Assembly (NCBI GenBank): GCA_017436035.1
Contig: JAFSDV010000015.1
Location: 27,616 to 91,615, forward strand
Direction of reading: 5' to 3'
Origin: Oscillospiraceae bacterium
GTDB taxonomy: Bacteria > Bacillota > Clostridia > Oscillospirales > Oscillospiraceae
Length of the DNA stretch: 64,000 bases
The translations under genes and the position numbers were made by a program. The notes beneath the pieces were generated by a model that was not told the DNA's origin, did no database searches, and was given only the letters and a program-made list of their open reading frames with translations. Below, piece by piece: positions 44,945 through 54,379 of the stretch (position 1 is the first letter of the stretch; the number at the start of each line of letters is the position of its first letter).

Positions 44945-46222
44945 ATGAATTGTAAAAATTGCAATGCCCGGCTGCCGGAAGGGGAAGCTGTTTGTCCCAA
45001 CTGCGGCTTTCATAATAAAACAGTTTGGAAGCGGGTGCTGGCGTTTGCCTGCGCAGCAATCCTGCTGAGCGTGTTGGTATGCACCGCGCTTTATGCATTG
45101 GGGGTTGCGGATTTTGGATTAAAAGAGAATAATGCCCAATACAAAAACTCCTATACCGTTTCGGATAAAAAGGTGTTGAAGAAATCCAACACAGTGATTG
45201 CTACAGTAGGAGACCGGAAGCTGACGAATGAGCTGCTGCAGATCTATTACAGCATTGAAGTGGTTGAATTTATCACCAATTACAGCAACTATTTGGGCTA
45301 TTTTGGTTTGGACTATACAAAGCCATTGGATGAGCAGTATTTCTCTGCTGCGGACAAGATCACCTGGCAGCAGAAGTTTCTGGATGGTGCGCTGAACACA
45401 TGGTATATGTATGCTATTATGGATCTGACTGCCAAGGAGGAAGGGTATGTATACGATCAGGAGCTGATCAAGTCTATTGAAAATCTTCCGAACCACCTGA
45501 AGGAATTGGCAGAAAAGAATAAATACAGCTCTGCCCAGGAGATGATCGAGGCGGATTTTGGCGCTGCCTGTACGGCGGAAGCATACCTGCAGTATCTGTC
45601 TGAATACTATAAGGGCGTTGCTTTCTTGAGCAGCAAGTATGATACCATGACACCCACGCAGCAGGAGATCGATACGTACTTTGCGGAAAATCAGAAAGAG
45701 TTGGAGCAAAACGGGATCAAAAAGACCTCCGGCAAGTATGTGGATGTACGCCATATTCTGATCGAGCCGCAGGGTGGCAAAGAGGACGAAAAGGGCAATG
45801 TGACCTATTCTCAGGAGGAATGGGACAAGTGCGGTGCCGAAGCGCAGGCGATTCTGGATGAGTGGCTTGCCGGTGAAGCCACGGAAACCAGCTTCGGCGA
45901 ACTTGCAAACAAGTATTCCAAGGATCCCGGATCCAACACCAAGGGCGGTCTGTATGAACAGGTTGCTGCCGGAAAAATGGTCGAAGAATTTGACGCATGG
46001 ATCTTTGATGAGAGCCGTGTTCCCGGTCATTACGGTTTGGTAAAAACAGAGTTTGGCTACCACGTGATGTATTATGTAGGCAGTGAGGATATTTGGATCT
46101 GTGAGGTTCGCAATATGATCCTTTCTGACCGCACGGATGCGTATATTCAGCAGGTTCAAAAGGGTCTGCCGTTAGAGGTTACCTACAAAAATATCGTTTT
46201 GGGCCAGCTCGTACTGGAGTAA
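44945..46222 (+). CDS. Membrane-anchored parvulin-type peptidyl-prolyl isomerase with zinc ribbon
   Basis: 425 residues. Cytoplasmic zinc ribbon at the very N-terminus (C3-x2-C6 ... C17-x2-C20, CPNCGF), one transmembrane helix ~29-52, then an extracellular SurA/PrsA-like helical region and a rotamase domain (~260-385) with VRHILIEPQGG, FGELANKYSKDPGS, GGLYEQV and FGYHVMYYVG. Probably folds exported proteins, as PrsA does, but anchored by a helix, not a lipid. The ribosome site is weak. A zinc ribbon on a secreted-side foldase is unusual. Confidence 0.85.
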   Translation: MNCKNCNARLPEGEAVCPNCGFHNKTVWKRVLAFACAAILLSVLVCTALYALGVADFGLKENNAQYKNSYTVSDKKVLKKSNTVIATVGDRKLTNELLQIYYSIEVVEFITNYSNYLGYFGLDYTKPLDEQYFSAADKITWQQKFLDGALNTWYMYAIMDLTAKEEGYVYDQELIKSIENLPNHLKELAEKNKYSSAQEMIEADFGAACTAEAYLQYLSEYYKGVAFLSSKYDTMTPTQQEIDTYFAENQKELEQNGIKKTSGKYVDVRHILIEPQGGKEDEKGNVTYSQEEWDKCGAEAQAILDEWLAGEATETSFGELANKYSKDPGSNTKGGLYEQVAAGKMVEEFDAWIFDESRVPGHYGLVKTEFGYHVMYYVGSEDIWICEVRNMILSDRTDAYIQQVQKGLPLEVTYKNIVLGQLVLE

Positions 46223-46223
46223 T

Positions 46224-46257
46224 AAAAAGAAAGAAGCGGCTTCGCTTCTTTCTTTTT
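46224..46257. terminator. Bidirectional terminator between PPIase and dus
   Basis: Perfect 15-bp stem AAAAAGAAAGAAGCG / CGCTTCTTTCTTTTT, loop GCTT; serves both converging genes. Confidence 0.92.
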
Positions 46258-47185
46258 ATATGCCTTTGAGTGGAATGCTGTGGAAGATCTCGGCAGTGAT
46301 CGCCCGGTATTGTGCTATATCAGTGGTTTTGCGCAGACGCTTTTCCAGCTTTTCACAGGGTTCGAACTGACGGATCAGCAGCCCCCAGTGCTCCTTCAGG
46401 CGGAACATAGCGTTTCGGGAATTGCCAAAGGCAGACAGATATTCTTCCAGCAATGCGTTATAAAATGCTTCCAGTGCCGGTACAGTAGTGCCGCCGGGCG
46501 TGAGCATACCGGGATCTGCGATCAGTCCTCTTCCCAGCATTACCGCTTTTATCTGCGGAAACCGGGCGCAAAATGCCTGGATTTGTGAAACAGAACGCAG
46601 GTCGCCGTTATAGCATAGGGGCAAGACACTGTTTTCTGCGGCGTATGTAAAAGTGTCAAGATCTACCGTGCCCTGATAAAATGCGTTTCGGACACGGGGA
46701 TGGATGATCAGCTCCGTAACGGGGTATTGATTGAAGATGTGCAAAAGCGCAGGGAATTCCGCTGCAGATTCGTAACCGATCCGTGTTTTAATGGATAGTG
46801 GCAACGGACAATGGGTGCATATTCGGTCCAAAAACGAATCCAGCGCATCCGGATCCCGCAGCATACCGGAGCCTTTTCCTTTGGCAGTAACAGTGCCGGA
46901 CGGACAGCCTAAATTCAGGTTGACCTGGGTATATCCTAAATCTGCGCACTGCTGTGCCATCCAAAGAAAATCCTCCGGGCACTTTGTAAGAAGCTGAGGG
47001 ATGACGGTGAACCCAAGATGGTCTGCAGGCGGCAGCTCACGCTTTTCCCGGGGGGTGAGGGCTCGGTGGACGGTAGGAGAGAAAAAAGGTGTGTAATATC
47101 GGTCCGGACCGGGAAAGTATTGATGGTGAAGACGGCGGTAAATATGATCCGTCAGTCCTTCCAACGGTGCAAAATAATACTGCAT
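46256..47185 (-). CDS. tRNA-dihydrouridine synthase
   Basis: 309 residues from ATG 47185 (MQYYFAPLEGLTDH) after TAGGAG; the longer frame runs into the rnj terminator and is rejected. FMN TIM barrel with the catalytic Cys in VNLNLGCPSGTVTAKGKGSGML, SIKTRIGY and the FMN-phosphate strand MLGRGLIADP. Reduces uridines in the tRNA D-loop with NADPH. Similar to the short Clostridial Dus group; I cannot assign A/B/C specificity. Confidence 0.92.
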   Translation of the reverse strand: MQYYFAPLEGLTDHIYRRLHHQYFPGPDRYYTPFFSPTVHRALTPREKRELPPADHLGFTVIPQLLTKCPEDFLWMAQQCADLGYTQVNLNLGCPSGTVTAKGKGSGMLRDPDALDSFLDRICTHCPLPLSIKTRIGYESAAEFPALLHIFNQYPVTELIIHPRVRNAFYQGTVDLDTFTYAAENSVLPLCYNGDLRSVSQIQAFCARFPQIKAVMLGRGLIADPGMLTPGGTTVPALEAFYNALLEEYLSAFGNSRNAMFRLKEHWGLLIRQFEPCEKLEKRLRKTTDIAQYRAITAEIFHSIPLKGI

Positions 47186-47201
47186 ATAAACTCCTATGTT
47201 G

Positions 47202-47232
47202 AAAAACGGTGCGCCCGAGGACGCACCGTTTA
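47202..47232 (-). terminator. Terminator of the RNase J gene
   Basis: On the minus strand AAACGGTGCGTCC...GCGCACCGTTTTT: 10-bp perfect GC-rich stem, 8-nt loop, TTTTT tail. Confidence 0.88.
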
Positions 47233-47235
47233 GCT

Positions 47236-48891
47236 TTAGATCTCCATAATAACAGGCAAGATCATCGGATTGCGCTTGGTGGTCTTGAACAGATAGCCGC
47301 TCAGGTCGTTCTTGATCGCTGTCTTTATTGCTGTCCAATCCCGAACGCGTTTGCGGCTGCAGCGGTCAATGGCTTCCATAGCAACCTGCCGCAACTCTTC
47401 CATCAGCTCCTCGGATTCTTTGACGTAAATAAAGCCTCGGGTGATGATGTCCGGACCGGTGATCACAGAACCGTCTTGACCGGAAATGTTTACGCAAACC
47501 ACGATCATACCGTCCTGTGCCAAATGCTTTCGATCCCGCAGAACAACAGCACCCACATCGCCGACGCCCGTTCCGTCAACAAAGACCTTGCCGGCAGGGA
47601 CAGTGCCGTTCAGCTTGCAGGTCTTCGAGGATAATTCGAGCACGCTGCCGATCTCTGCGATGCGGACATTTTTGGCAGGCAGTCCCATCTGCACAGCCAG
47701 CTTGCCGTGGATCTGCAAATGACGCTGTTCACCATGGACAGGAATAAAAAATTTGGGCTTGCACAGTGCATGCACGATCTTCAGCTCTTCCTGACAGGCG
47801 TGTCCGGAAACATGCAGACCTTCACTTTTTTCATAAACCACCTCTGCGCCTTTTCGGTACAGCTCGTTAATGATTTTCGATACCGCTTTTTCGTTGCCGG
47901 GAATTGCAGAGGCGGAGATGATGATCCGGTCACCGGATACAATATCGATCTGCTTATGGGTGGAAAAGGCCATGCGGTACAGAGCGGACATGTTTTCGCC
48001 CTGAGAGCCAGTGGAAACGATAACGACCTTGTTTTTTGGAAGACTTTTTATTGCGTTCAGATCCACGATGGTGCCTGCCGGCACTTTGATATACCCCAGT
48101 TCCTGGGCGACCTTGAGCATATTCTCCATGCTGCGGCCGGTAACGGCAACCTTTCTGCCATAGCGGTGCGCGGTTGCCAATACCGCTTGTATGCGGTGCA
48201 TATTGGAGGCAAAGGTGGTGACGATGATCCGCTGGTCGCAATTCTTGAACTGTCGGTCCAGACCCTCGGCTACAACATTTTCACTGGGTGTATAGCCCGC
48301 CCGCTCCACGTTAGTAGAGTCACACAGCAGTGCAAGTACGCCCTGATTGCCCAGCTCACCCAGACGTGCCAGATCGGTCATACCGTCCTTCGCCGTGGGA
48401 TCGATCTTAAAATCGCCGGTCATAACGACGGTGCCTACCGGTGTGTGGATCGCGAAAGCCACGGCGTCTGCAATAGAATGGTTCACATGAATAAATTCCA
48501 CAGTAAAACAGCCTGCTTTCACAACGTCACCGGGCTTGTGGATCAAAAGCTTTACCTTGTCAGCAAGCCGATGCTCCTCCAGCTTCAGACGGATCAGACC
48601 GCAGGTCATGGCAGTGCCGTGAATGGGACAGTTGACCTGCTGCATACAGTAGGGAATCGAACCGATGTGATCTTCGTGTCCGTGGGTAATGAACATGCCC
48701 CGCAGCTTTTTCGCGTTCTGTGTCAGGTAGGAAAAATCCGGGATGACCAGATCAACGCCGTACATATCCTCGTCCGGAAAGCCTACACCGCAGTCTACGA
48801 CGATCATATCCTTGCCGTATTCCAGAACAGTAATATTTTTTCCGATCTCATCCAAACCGCCTAAGGGAATAATTTTTAATTTCTCTGCCAA
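47236..48891 (-). CDS. rnj: Ribonuclease J
   Basis: 551 residues from TTG 48891 (then AEKLKIIPLGGLDEIGKN), 9 nt after GAAAGGAG. Upstream in-frame ATGs (48918, 48969) place this ribosome site inside the coding region and make the N-terminus too long compared with RNase J1. Metallo-beta-lactamase motif HGHEDHIG, beta-CASP domain with VIVSTGSQGE and ISASAIPGNE, then the C-terminal domain. 5'-3' exo- and endonuclease central to Firmicute mRNA decay and rRNA maturation. Confidence 0.95.
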   Translation of the reverse strand: MAEKLKIIPLGGLDEIGKNITVLEYGKDMIVVDCGVGFPDEDMYGVDLVIPDFSYLTQNAKKLRGMFITHGHEDHIGSIPYCMQQVNCPIHGTAMTCGLIRLKLEEHRLADKVKLLIHKPGDVVKAGCFTVEFIHVNHSIADAVAFAIHTPVGTVVMTGDFKIDPTAKDGMTDLARLGELGNQGVLALLCDSTNVERAGYTPSENVVAEGLDRQFKNCDQRIIVTTFASNMHRIQAVLATAHRYGRKVAVTGRSMENMLKVAQELGYIKVPAGTIVDLNAIKSLPKNKVVIVSTGSQGENMSALYRMAFSTHKQIDIVSGDRIIISASAIPGNEKAVSKIINELYRKGAEVVYEKSEGLHVSGHACQEELKIVHALCKPKFFIPVHGEQRHLQIHGKLAVQMGLPAKNVRIAEIGSVLELSSKTCKLNGTVPAGKVFVDGTGVGDVGAVVLRDRKHLAQDGMIVVCVNISGQDGSVITGPDIITRGFIYVKESEELMEELRQVAMEAIDRCSRKRVRDWTAIKTAIKNDLSGYLFKTTKRNPMILPVIMEI

Positions 48892-49072
48892 ATGGGAAAA
48901 CTCCTTTCGAAATTGCATAACAAAATTGGCAGCCGTATGAGCCTGTTCCAGCCCTGTAACGCCGGACAATACTCAAATTCGCCTGCAATATATTCTGTTT
49001 TATATGTGACTGTGCAGATGCACAGCGGTGTTGCCCGGGTCTGCCCACCCGACGCTTTGCACCAATAGTATA
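48892..49072 (-). promoter_or_regulatory. Structured 5' leader and promoter of the RNase J gene
   Basis: Minus strand: extended -10 TGTTATACT (box 49072-49067) followed by a leader of ~170 nt. It contains hairpins CGGGT-GGGCAG-ACCCG (49051-49036) and CTGTGC-ATCT-GCACAG (49025-49010) and a short open frame that runs in frame into rnj from the ATG at 48969. Such a leader could autoregulate the RNase; this is inference. Together with the gdpP promoter it fills the 381-nt gap to 49272. Confidence 0.45.
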
Positions 49073-49188
49073 ACACGTTTTTTGTAAGATGTATACAATT
49101 ATTTTTTTGCTACCTTTTGACGGTTGCCATAAAAGTCTGTGAAATAGCTTCAAAAATACAATAAACTGCAAACTTGGCAAAAAGATGG

Positions 49189-49217
49189 TTGCACCTTTAC
49201 TTGATGTTTGTTATAAT
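49189..49217 (+). promoter_or_regulatory. Promoter of the gdpP operon
   Basis: TTGCAC (49189-49194), 17-nt spacer, TATAAT (49212-49217), 55 nt before the gdpP ATG. Confidence 0.65.
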
Positions 49218-49272
49218 AGAGAATAATAGGCTTAATATGGGTTCTATACGCTTTGAAAAGGAGGCGGCATAT

Positions 49273-51249
49273 ATGAATAAAAGACTGGGGAGACTTTTGC
49301 GGCCCGGAGCAGGATTCTTTTTTGCGTTTTTAATAGGCTTTGCCGCTGCCGCGGGGCTGATGCAGTATTATGTCCTCGCAGGTGTGGAGCTGGGGATCAC
49401 AGCACTGCTTCTGACGCTGTATCTGATCGGCCAGGGGCAACGCCGCAAACAGCTGCGTAAGTATCTGGCAGAGCAGCTGGATGAGACAAAGGGAATTACA
49501 GGCGGCAGAACGCCTTTTCCGATGCTGACGGTTCGGCTGGAGGATGATGGGATCGTGTACGTCAACGATGCCTTTGCCCGGCTGACAGGGTTTCAGGACA
49601 CAATGAATGAAAAACGGGTGCAGGATGTACTGCCGGGCTTTTCTACTTCCTGGCTGTCTGCCAATAAAACTGAATACCCTTATGATGTAACTCTACAGGG
49701 GCGGCGTTATCGAATTTACGGCACAGTCGTTCAGGCGCAGACGCAGCAGGAATGTCGGCTGGGCGTGATCTATCTGACAGATCTTACAGAGCTGTATCAG
49801 GTACGGGATGAGTACATCCGGTCCCGTCCGGTGGTCTCCATTATTTTGGTGGACAATTATGAGGAGCTGACGAAAAACCTGACTGAGGGCGCAACTTCGG
49901 CATTGAACGCCAAGCTTAACGATGCTATTACCCAGTGGACAGAATCCTATCACGGTCTGCTGCGCCGTTTGGAGCGTAACCGGTTTTTGTTTGTTTTCGA
50001 AAAAAGAGACCTGAAGCGTGCCATTGAGGATAAGTTTTCTCTGCTGGAGGATATCCACGAGATCACAAGCCCCTCCGGATTGGCTGCCTCCATCTCCTTC
50101 GGCTTGGGTGTGGATGGCGAAACCTTTGAAGAAGCTTACGACTTTGCCGCGTTGTCTATTGAAATGGCACTGAGCAGAGGCGGTGATCAGGCGGTGATCA
50201 AGGACCGGCTGAACTTTAACTTCTACGGCGGAAGAACAAAAGAAGCAGACCGCCGCAGCAAGGTTCGTTCCCGGGTGACGGCAAATTCTCTGATGGAGCT
50301 GATCGGGCAGAGCAGCCAGGTTTTTGTGATGGGTCACAAAAATGCGGATCTGGATGCACTGGGATCGGCAGTTGGCATCTGTTGTTTGTGCCGAAAGAAG
50401 GGTAAGCAGGCATATATTGTTTTAGATTTGCAGAACAATTTGGCAGAGAAGCTGATCGAGGAGCTCCGCCAGGCTGATGAGTATAAAGATGTTTTTATCT
50501 CCGGTCAGGAGGCGCTGGTGCTTTGCGATAATCGCAGCACGCTGATTGTTGTGGATACCAACCGTCCCGATCAGGTAGAGAGCCGGCACTTGCTGGAAGC
50601 AGTTCCGAGAGTGTGCGTAGTGGACCATCACCGTCGTGCGGCAGATTATATCAAGCCGGTTGTGGTGAATTTGCATGAGCCCTATGCGTCCTCTGCGGCA
50701 GAGTTGGTGACGGAATTGCTGCAGTATGCAGTAGAAAAGAAGGATGTACTGCCTATTGAGGCGAAATCTCTGATGGCCGGCATTTTCCTGGATACCAAGA
50801 GCTTTAATGTGCGGACCGGTGAGCGGACCTTTGAGGCTGCGGCATATCTGCGGCAGCTGGGCACGGACACAGTGGAAGTGAAGAAGCTGCTGCAAAACGA
50901 TTTTCAGGATACGATGTCCAAGTATCAAATCATTCGCGCTGCCCGGCTTTACCGGCAGGAGCTGGCAATTGCCGCCCTCAACACCGGAACCTCCCGGACA
51001 TTGGCGGCGCAGGCAGCAGACGAGCTGCTGAACATCTCCGGCATTACAGCCTCTTTTGTTCTGTATCCGGATGAAGATCAGGTGATCATTTCTGCAAGAT
51101 CTATTGGTGATGCCAATGTGCAGATGATTCTTGAACCGCTGGGCGGCGGCGGAAATACGGCAACAGCCGGTGCGCAGATCAAAAACAGTACGGTCAAGGA
51201 TGTTCTGGATGATTTAGTGGCATCCATTGATAAGTTCTATGAAGCATAA
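49273..51249 (+). CDS. gdpP: Cyclic-di-AMP phosphodiesterase GdpP (DHH family)
   Basis: 658 residues from ATG 49273 after AAAAGGAGG; the longer frame to 49174 spans the promoter. Two N-terminal transmembrane helices, a PAS-like domain (VYVNDAFARLTGF), a degenerate GGDEF domain (RNRFLFVFEKRDL...ALSRGGDQAVIK), then DHH (GHKNADLDALGSA with H355, D359, D361; VDTNRP; VVDHHRR with D451-H452-H453) and DHHA1. Hydrolyses c-di-AMP to pApA at the membrane. The DHHA1 GGGGH motif reads GGGGN628 here. First of six genes (gdpP-rplI-dnaB-tilS-hpt-ftsH) with short gaps and no terminator between. Confidence 0.95.
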   Translation: MNKRLGRLLRPGAGFFFAFLIGFAAAAGLMQYYVLAGVELGITALLLTLYLIGQGQRRKQLRKYLAEQLDETKGITGGRTPFPMLTVRLEDDGIVYVNDAFARLTGFQDTMNEKRVQDVLPGFSTSWLSANKTEYPYDVTLQGRRYRIYGTVVQAQTQQECRLGVIYLTDLTELYQVRDEYIRSRPVVSIILVDNYEELTKNLTEGATSALNAKLNDAITQWTESYHGLLRRLERNRFLFVFEKRDLKRAIEDKFSLLEDIHEITSPSGLAASISFGLGVDGETFEEAYDFAALSIEMALSRGGDQAVIKDRLNFNFYGGRTKEADRRSKVRSRVTANSLMELIGQSSQVFVMGHKNADLDALGSAVGICCLCRKKGKQAYIVLDLQNNLAEKLIEELRQADEYKDVFISGQEALVLCDNRSTLIVVDTNRPDQVESRHLLEAVPRVCVVDHHRRAADYIKPVVVNLHEPYASSAAELVTELLQYAVEKKDVLPIEAKSLMAGIFLDTKSFNVRTGERTFEAAAYLRQLGTDTVEVKKLLQNDFQDTMSKYQIIRAARLYRQELAIAALNTGTSRTLAAQAADELLNISGITASFVLYPDEDQVIISARSIGDANVQMILEPLGGGGNTATAGAQIKNSTVKDVLDDLVASIDKFYEA

Positions 51250-51264
51250 GTAAGGAGTTTGATT

Positions 51265-51711
51265 ATGAAGGTTATTTTACTGCAGGATGTGAAAGGAAAG
51301 GGCAAGAAAGGGCAGATGCTGGAGGTATCCGACGGCTATGCCAGAAACTATATGCTGCCCCGAAAGATCGCGGTAGAGGCAACTGCTGACGCGGTTAACA
51401 CCATGCGGATGAACGATAAGGCAGCTGCCGAGAAGGCGGCAAAGGAGCGGGCAGAGGCAGTTGAGATATCCAAAAAGCTGCGGGAGATGACGCTGGTCGT
51501 TATGGCAAAGGGCGGCGGTGCAGGACGTCTGTTTGGCTCTGTAACCAATCAGGAGATCGCCGATGCCTTGAAGGCACAGTCCGGTATTGGACTGGACAAG
51601 CGGAAGATTGTGATCGCTGATCCGATAAAAAGTGTCGGTACCTATACGGTGCAGTGTAAGCTGGGTTATGAGATCACAGCGCCCTTAACCGTCAAGATTC
51701 AGGAGAACTGA
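51265..51711 (+). CDS. rplI: 50S ribosomal protein L9
   Basis: 148 residues from ATG 51265 after AAGGAG; the ATG at 51259 is too close to that site. Characteristic N-terminal domain [17 protein letters not shown]...[13 protein letters not shown], long connecting helix (Ala/Lys/Glu), and a C-terminal domain with [16 protein letters not shown]. Binds 23S rRNA. gdpP-rplI-dnaB is a standard Firmicute order. Confidence 0.97.
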   Translation: MKVILLQDVKGKGKKGQMLEVSDGYARNYMLPRKIAVEATADAVNTMRMNDKAAAEKAAKERAEAVEISKKLREMTLVVMAKGGGAGRLFGSVTNQEIADALKAQSGIGLDKRKIVIADPIKSVGTYTVQCKLGYEITAPLTVKIQEN

Positions 51712-51748
51712 AAATAATAAAGTTGGATTAGAAAGAGGGGAGATATAC

Positions 51749-53086
51749 ATGGATGAGGAACTGATCAACCGCCAGCTGCCCCATTCGCTGGAAGCGGAGC
51801 AGTCGGTGCTGGGTTCTATTTTGATTGACAGCAGATGCTTGACCGACGTGATCGGTATTTTGCGTCCGGAGGACTTCTATTTACAGCAAAACCGGGAGAT
51901 CTATGAAACGATCTATACCATGTTTAACTTCTCCGAAACGATTGACCCGGTCACCGTGCTGAACAAGATGCAGGAGCTTGGCGTTTATCACGAAAAGTCC
52001 CGGGAATATATTCTCCAGCTGATGGAGATCACGCCCACTGCAGCCAATGCGGTGCGGTATGCCAATATCGTGCGGGAAAAGGCTATGCTCCGGGGATTGG
52101 CTGATGCGTCTTCGGATATTTCGGAAATGGTATACGCCCAGCTGGGCACAGCAGAAGAGATTCAGGAACGAGCGGAAAAGCTGCTTTTTGATCTGCGCAA
52201 GTGGGGTCGAAGTGATTCCATGGAGCATATTGGCGTGACGCTCCATAAAGTGTTTGACCGGCTGACCGAGCTGAGCCAATCAGATTCGGTGATTCCCGGT
52301 ATGTCTACCGGTATGCGGGATCTGGATAAAAAGATCAACGGTCTGAACAATTCGGATCTGTTGCTTGTAGCGGCAAGACCGGCAATGGGCAAATCTGCTT
52401 TTGCGCTGAATTTAGCGCTGAATGTGGCGAAAAAGTACAAGAAGACCGTAGCTGTTTTTAATTTGGAAATGTCCAGAGAGCAGCTTGCGATGCGTCTGCT
52501 CGCCATTGAGAGCTTTGTGGACGGTCAGAAGATGGCTACCGGTAAGCTGACAGAGGAAGAATGGAGCAAGCTGTGTATGGCTTCCGCTGCCTTGAGTCAG
52601 ACGGATATTCGAATCGATGACAATCCCTCTATTACAGTAGCGGAAATGAACGCAAAGTGCCGCCGACTGGATAATCTGGGTCTTGTGGTGGTGGACTACC
52701 TGCAGCTGATGAACGGCTCCGGCTACGGAAAAGGCGGAGATAACCGCGTCACGGTAGTTGGTGAGATCTCCAGAAGCATGAAGATTATGGCCAAGGAACT
52801 GAATGTTCCGGTTGTATGCTTGAGTCAGCTTTCCCGTGGACCTGAAAGCCGAACGGACAAGCGACCCATGCTTTCTGACTTGCGGGAATCCGGTGCCATT
52901 GAGCAGGACGCAGATGAGGTGCTGTTCCTGTACCGGGATGAGTATTATAATGAAAACTCTGAGGATAAAGGCGTTGCCGAGTGTATCGTGGCCAAAAACC
53001 GCCACGGTGAGGTAGGTACGGTGAAGCTCCAGTGGGTTCCTCAGTACCAGACCTTTACAGACCGGGAGTGGAAACATGCTGAATAA
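51749..53086 (+). CDS. dnaB: Replicative DNA helicase DnaB
   Basis: 445 residues. N-terminal DnaB domain beginning LPHSLEAEQSVLGSIL, Walker A ARPAMGKSAFAL (~210), Walker B LGLVVVDYLQLM and the H4 region SQLSRGPESRTDKRPMLSDLRESGAIEQDAD. Hexameric 5'-3' helicase of the fork. No intein. Its end overlaps tilS by 11 nt. Confidence 0.97.
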   Translation: MDEELINRQLPHSLEAEQSVLGSILIDSRCLTDVIGILRPEDFYLQQNREIYETIYTMFNFSETIDPVTVLNKMQELGVYHEKSREYILQLMEITPTAANAVRYANIVREKAMLRGLADASSDISEMVYAQLGTAEEIQERAEKLLFDLRKWGRSDSMEHIGVTLHKVFDRLTELSQSDSVIPGMSTGMRDLDKKINGLNNSDLLLVAARPAMGKSAFALNLALNVAKKYKKTVAVFNLEMSREQLAMRLLAIESFVDGQKMATGKLTEEEWSKLCMASAALSQTDIRIDDNPSITVAEMNAKCRRLDNLGLVVVDYLQLMNGSGYGKGGDNRVTVVGEISRSMKIMAKELNVPVVCLSQLSRGPESRTDKRPMLSDLRESGAIEQDADEVLFLYRDEYYNENSEDKGVAECIVAKNRHGEVGTVKLQWVPQYQTFTDREWKHAE

Positions 53087-54353
53087 GCTGCTGGAGTGCG
53101 TTCGTCGTTACGAGTTGGTGCAGCCCGGTGATCAGGTGGTATGCGCTGTCTCAGGCGGAGCGGATTCTGTAGCAATGCTGTGGGCGTTTTGGCTGCTCCG
53201 GGAAAAACTGGACATAACCGTTACGGCCGCTCATTTTAACCACGGTCTGCGTGGCGCGGAGTCAGATCGGGATGAAAGATTTGTCCGGGATTTTTGCGAC
53301 CGGTTCGATATTCCGTTTTGCTGTGGACGTGCACAGGTCACGGCGGGGAAGAAAGGACTGGAGGCTGCTGCCAGAGATGCCAGATATGCATTTTTGAAGA
53401 CGTTACCCGGAAAGATCGCTACTGCCCATACAGCAAATGATAACGCGGAAACGGTTTTAATGCATCTTGTGCGGGGGACGGGGCTGAAAGGTCTTGGAGG
53501 AATTGCGCCTGTAAACGGGATGCTGATCCGTCCGATGCTGTTTGTTACCAGGAAGCAGGTGCTTGCGTTTTTGGAGGATTATCATCTGGACTTTGTAACA
53601 GACAGCTCCAATGAGGAGGATCTGTTTTTGCGGAACCGGCTGCGTCATCACGTGATGCCCCTTCTGGAGAAGGAGAATCCCCGGCTGGCAGTAAACCTGT
53701 CTGCTATGGCACTGGATCTGCGGGAAGATGAGGCAGTGCTTGACCGGCTGACAGAGATACATCAGATGCTCGATGTTGAGCAGCTGCGGAAAATGCCGGT
53801 GTCCTTGCGGCGTCGGACGCTGAGTGCGTTTTTAGAGCGCAGCGGCGTGCGGGAACCGGAGCGGGAGCATGTTTTGCTGGCTGAAAGCTTGGTTTTTTCT
53901 CAAAAGCCGTCTGCCCGTGCCAGTTTTCCCGGCGAGGTCACAGTTGCCCGAAATTATGATCGGCTGGAAGCCGTGCTGAATAAGCAGCAGCTTGATGGCA
54001 TAGCGCTGCAATGTCCCGGAATAACGGAGATTCCGGATTTGAATCTGCGGGTGATCTGCGATGTAGCAGAATCCTGTGTGTTTGAGGCAGACCGCTTTAC
54101 AGTTGTGCCGCAGGGGCAGCTTGTTCTGCGGAGCAGACGCTCCGGGGACAGTATGCGGCTTCCAGGTGGAACAAAAAGCTTAAAGAAGCTGTTTATTGAC
54201 CGAAAGATTCCTGCGCTTCGGCGGGATCGGATCCCGGTAATAGCAGATGATTTGGGTGTGCTGGGTGTCTTTGGCTTCGGTCCAAATTACGACAGGACTC
54301 CAAAAGATTTACCCGGAATACAGATCCGCTTTGAAAAGCTGGAAGGCAAATAG
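53076..54353 (+). CDS. tilS: tRNA(Ile)-lysidine synthetase
   Basis: 425 residues. PP-loop ATPase motif VSGGADSVAML near the N-terminus, HFNHGLRGAESDRDERFV, ATAHTANDNAETVLMHLVRGTG, then the TilS C-terminal domain with KSLKKLFIDRKIPALRRDRIPV. Attaches lysine to C34 of the CAU-anticodon tRNA so it reads AUA. Starts inside dnaB, hence translational coupling. Confidence 0.95.
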   Translation: MLNKLLECVRRYELVQPGDQVVCAVSGGADSVAMLWAFWLLREKLDITVTAAHFNHGLRGAESDRDERFVRDFCDRFDIPFCCGRAQVTAGKKGLEAAARDARYAFLKTLPGKIATAHTANDNAETVLMHLVRGTGLKGLGGIAPVNGMLIRPMLFVTRKQVLAFLEDYHLDFVTDSSNEEDLFLRNRLRHHVMPLLEKENPRLAVNLSAMALDLREDEAVLDRLTEIHQMLDVEQLRKMPVSLRRRTLSAFLERSGVREPEREHVLLAESLVFSQKPSARASFPGEVTVARNYDRLEAVLNKQQLDGIALQCPGITEIPDLNLRVICDVAESCVFEADRFTVVPQGQLVLRSRRSGDSMRLPGGTKSLKKLFIDRKIPALRRDRIPVIADDLGVLGVFGFGPNYDRTPKDLPGIQIRFEKLEGK

Positions 54354-54379
54354 AATAGAGAGCATAAGGGGATAAAGAT

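Noticed and set aside
47707-48864. 385-codon plus-strand frame inside the RNase J gene
   Set aside because: Antisense shadow of the RNase J gene, no RBS or motif.
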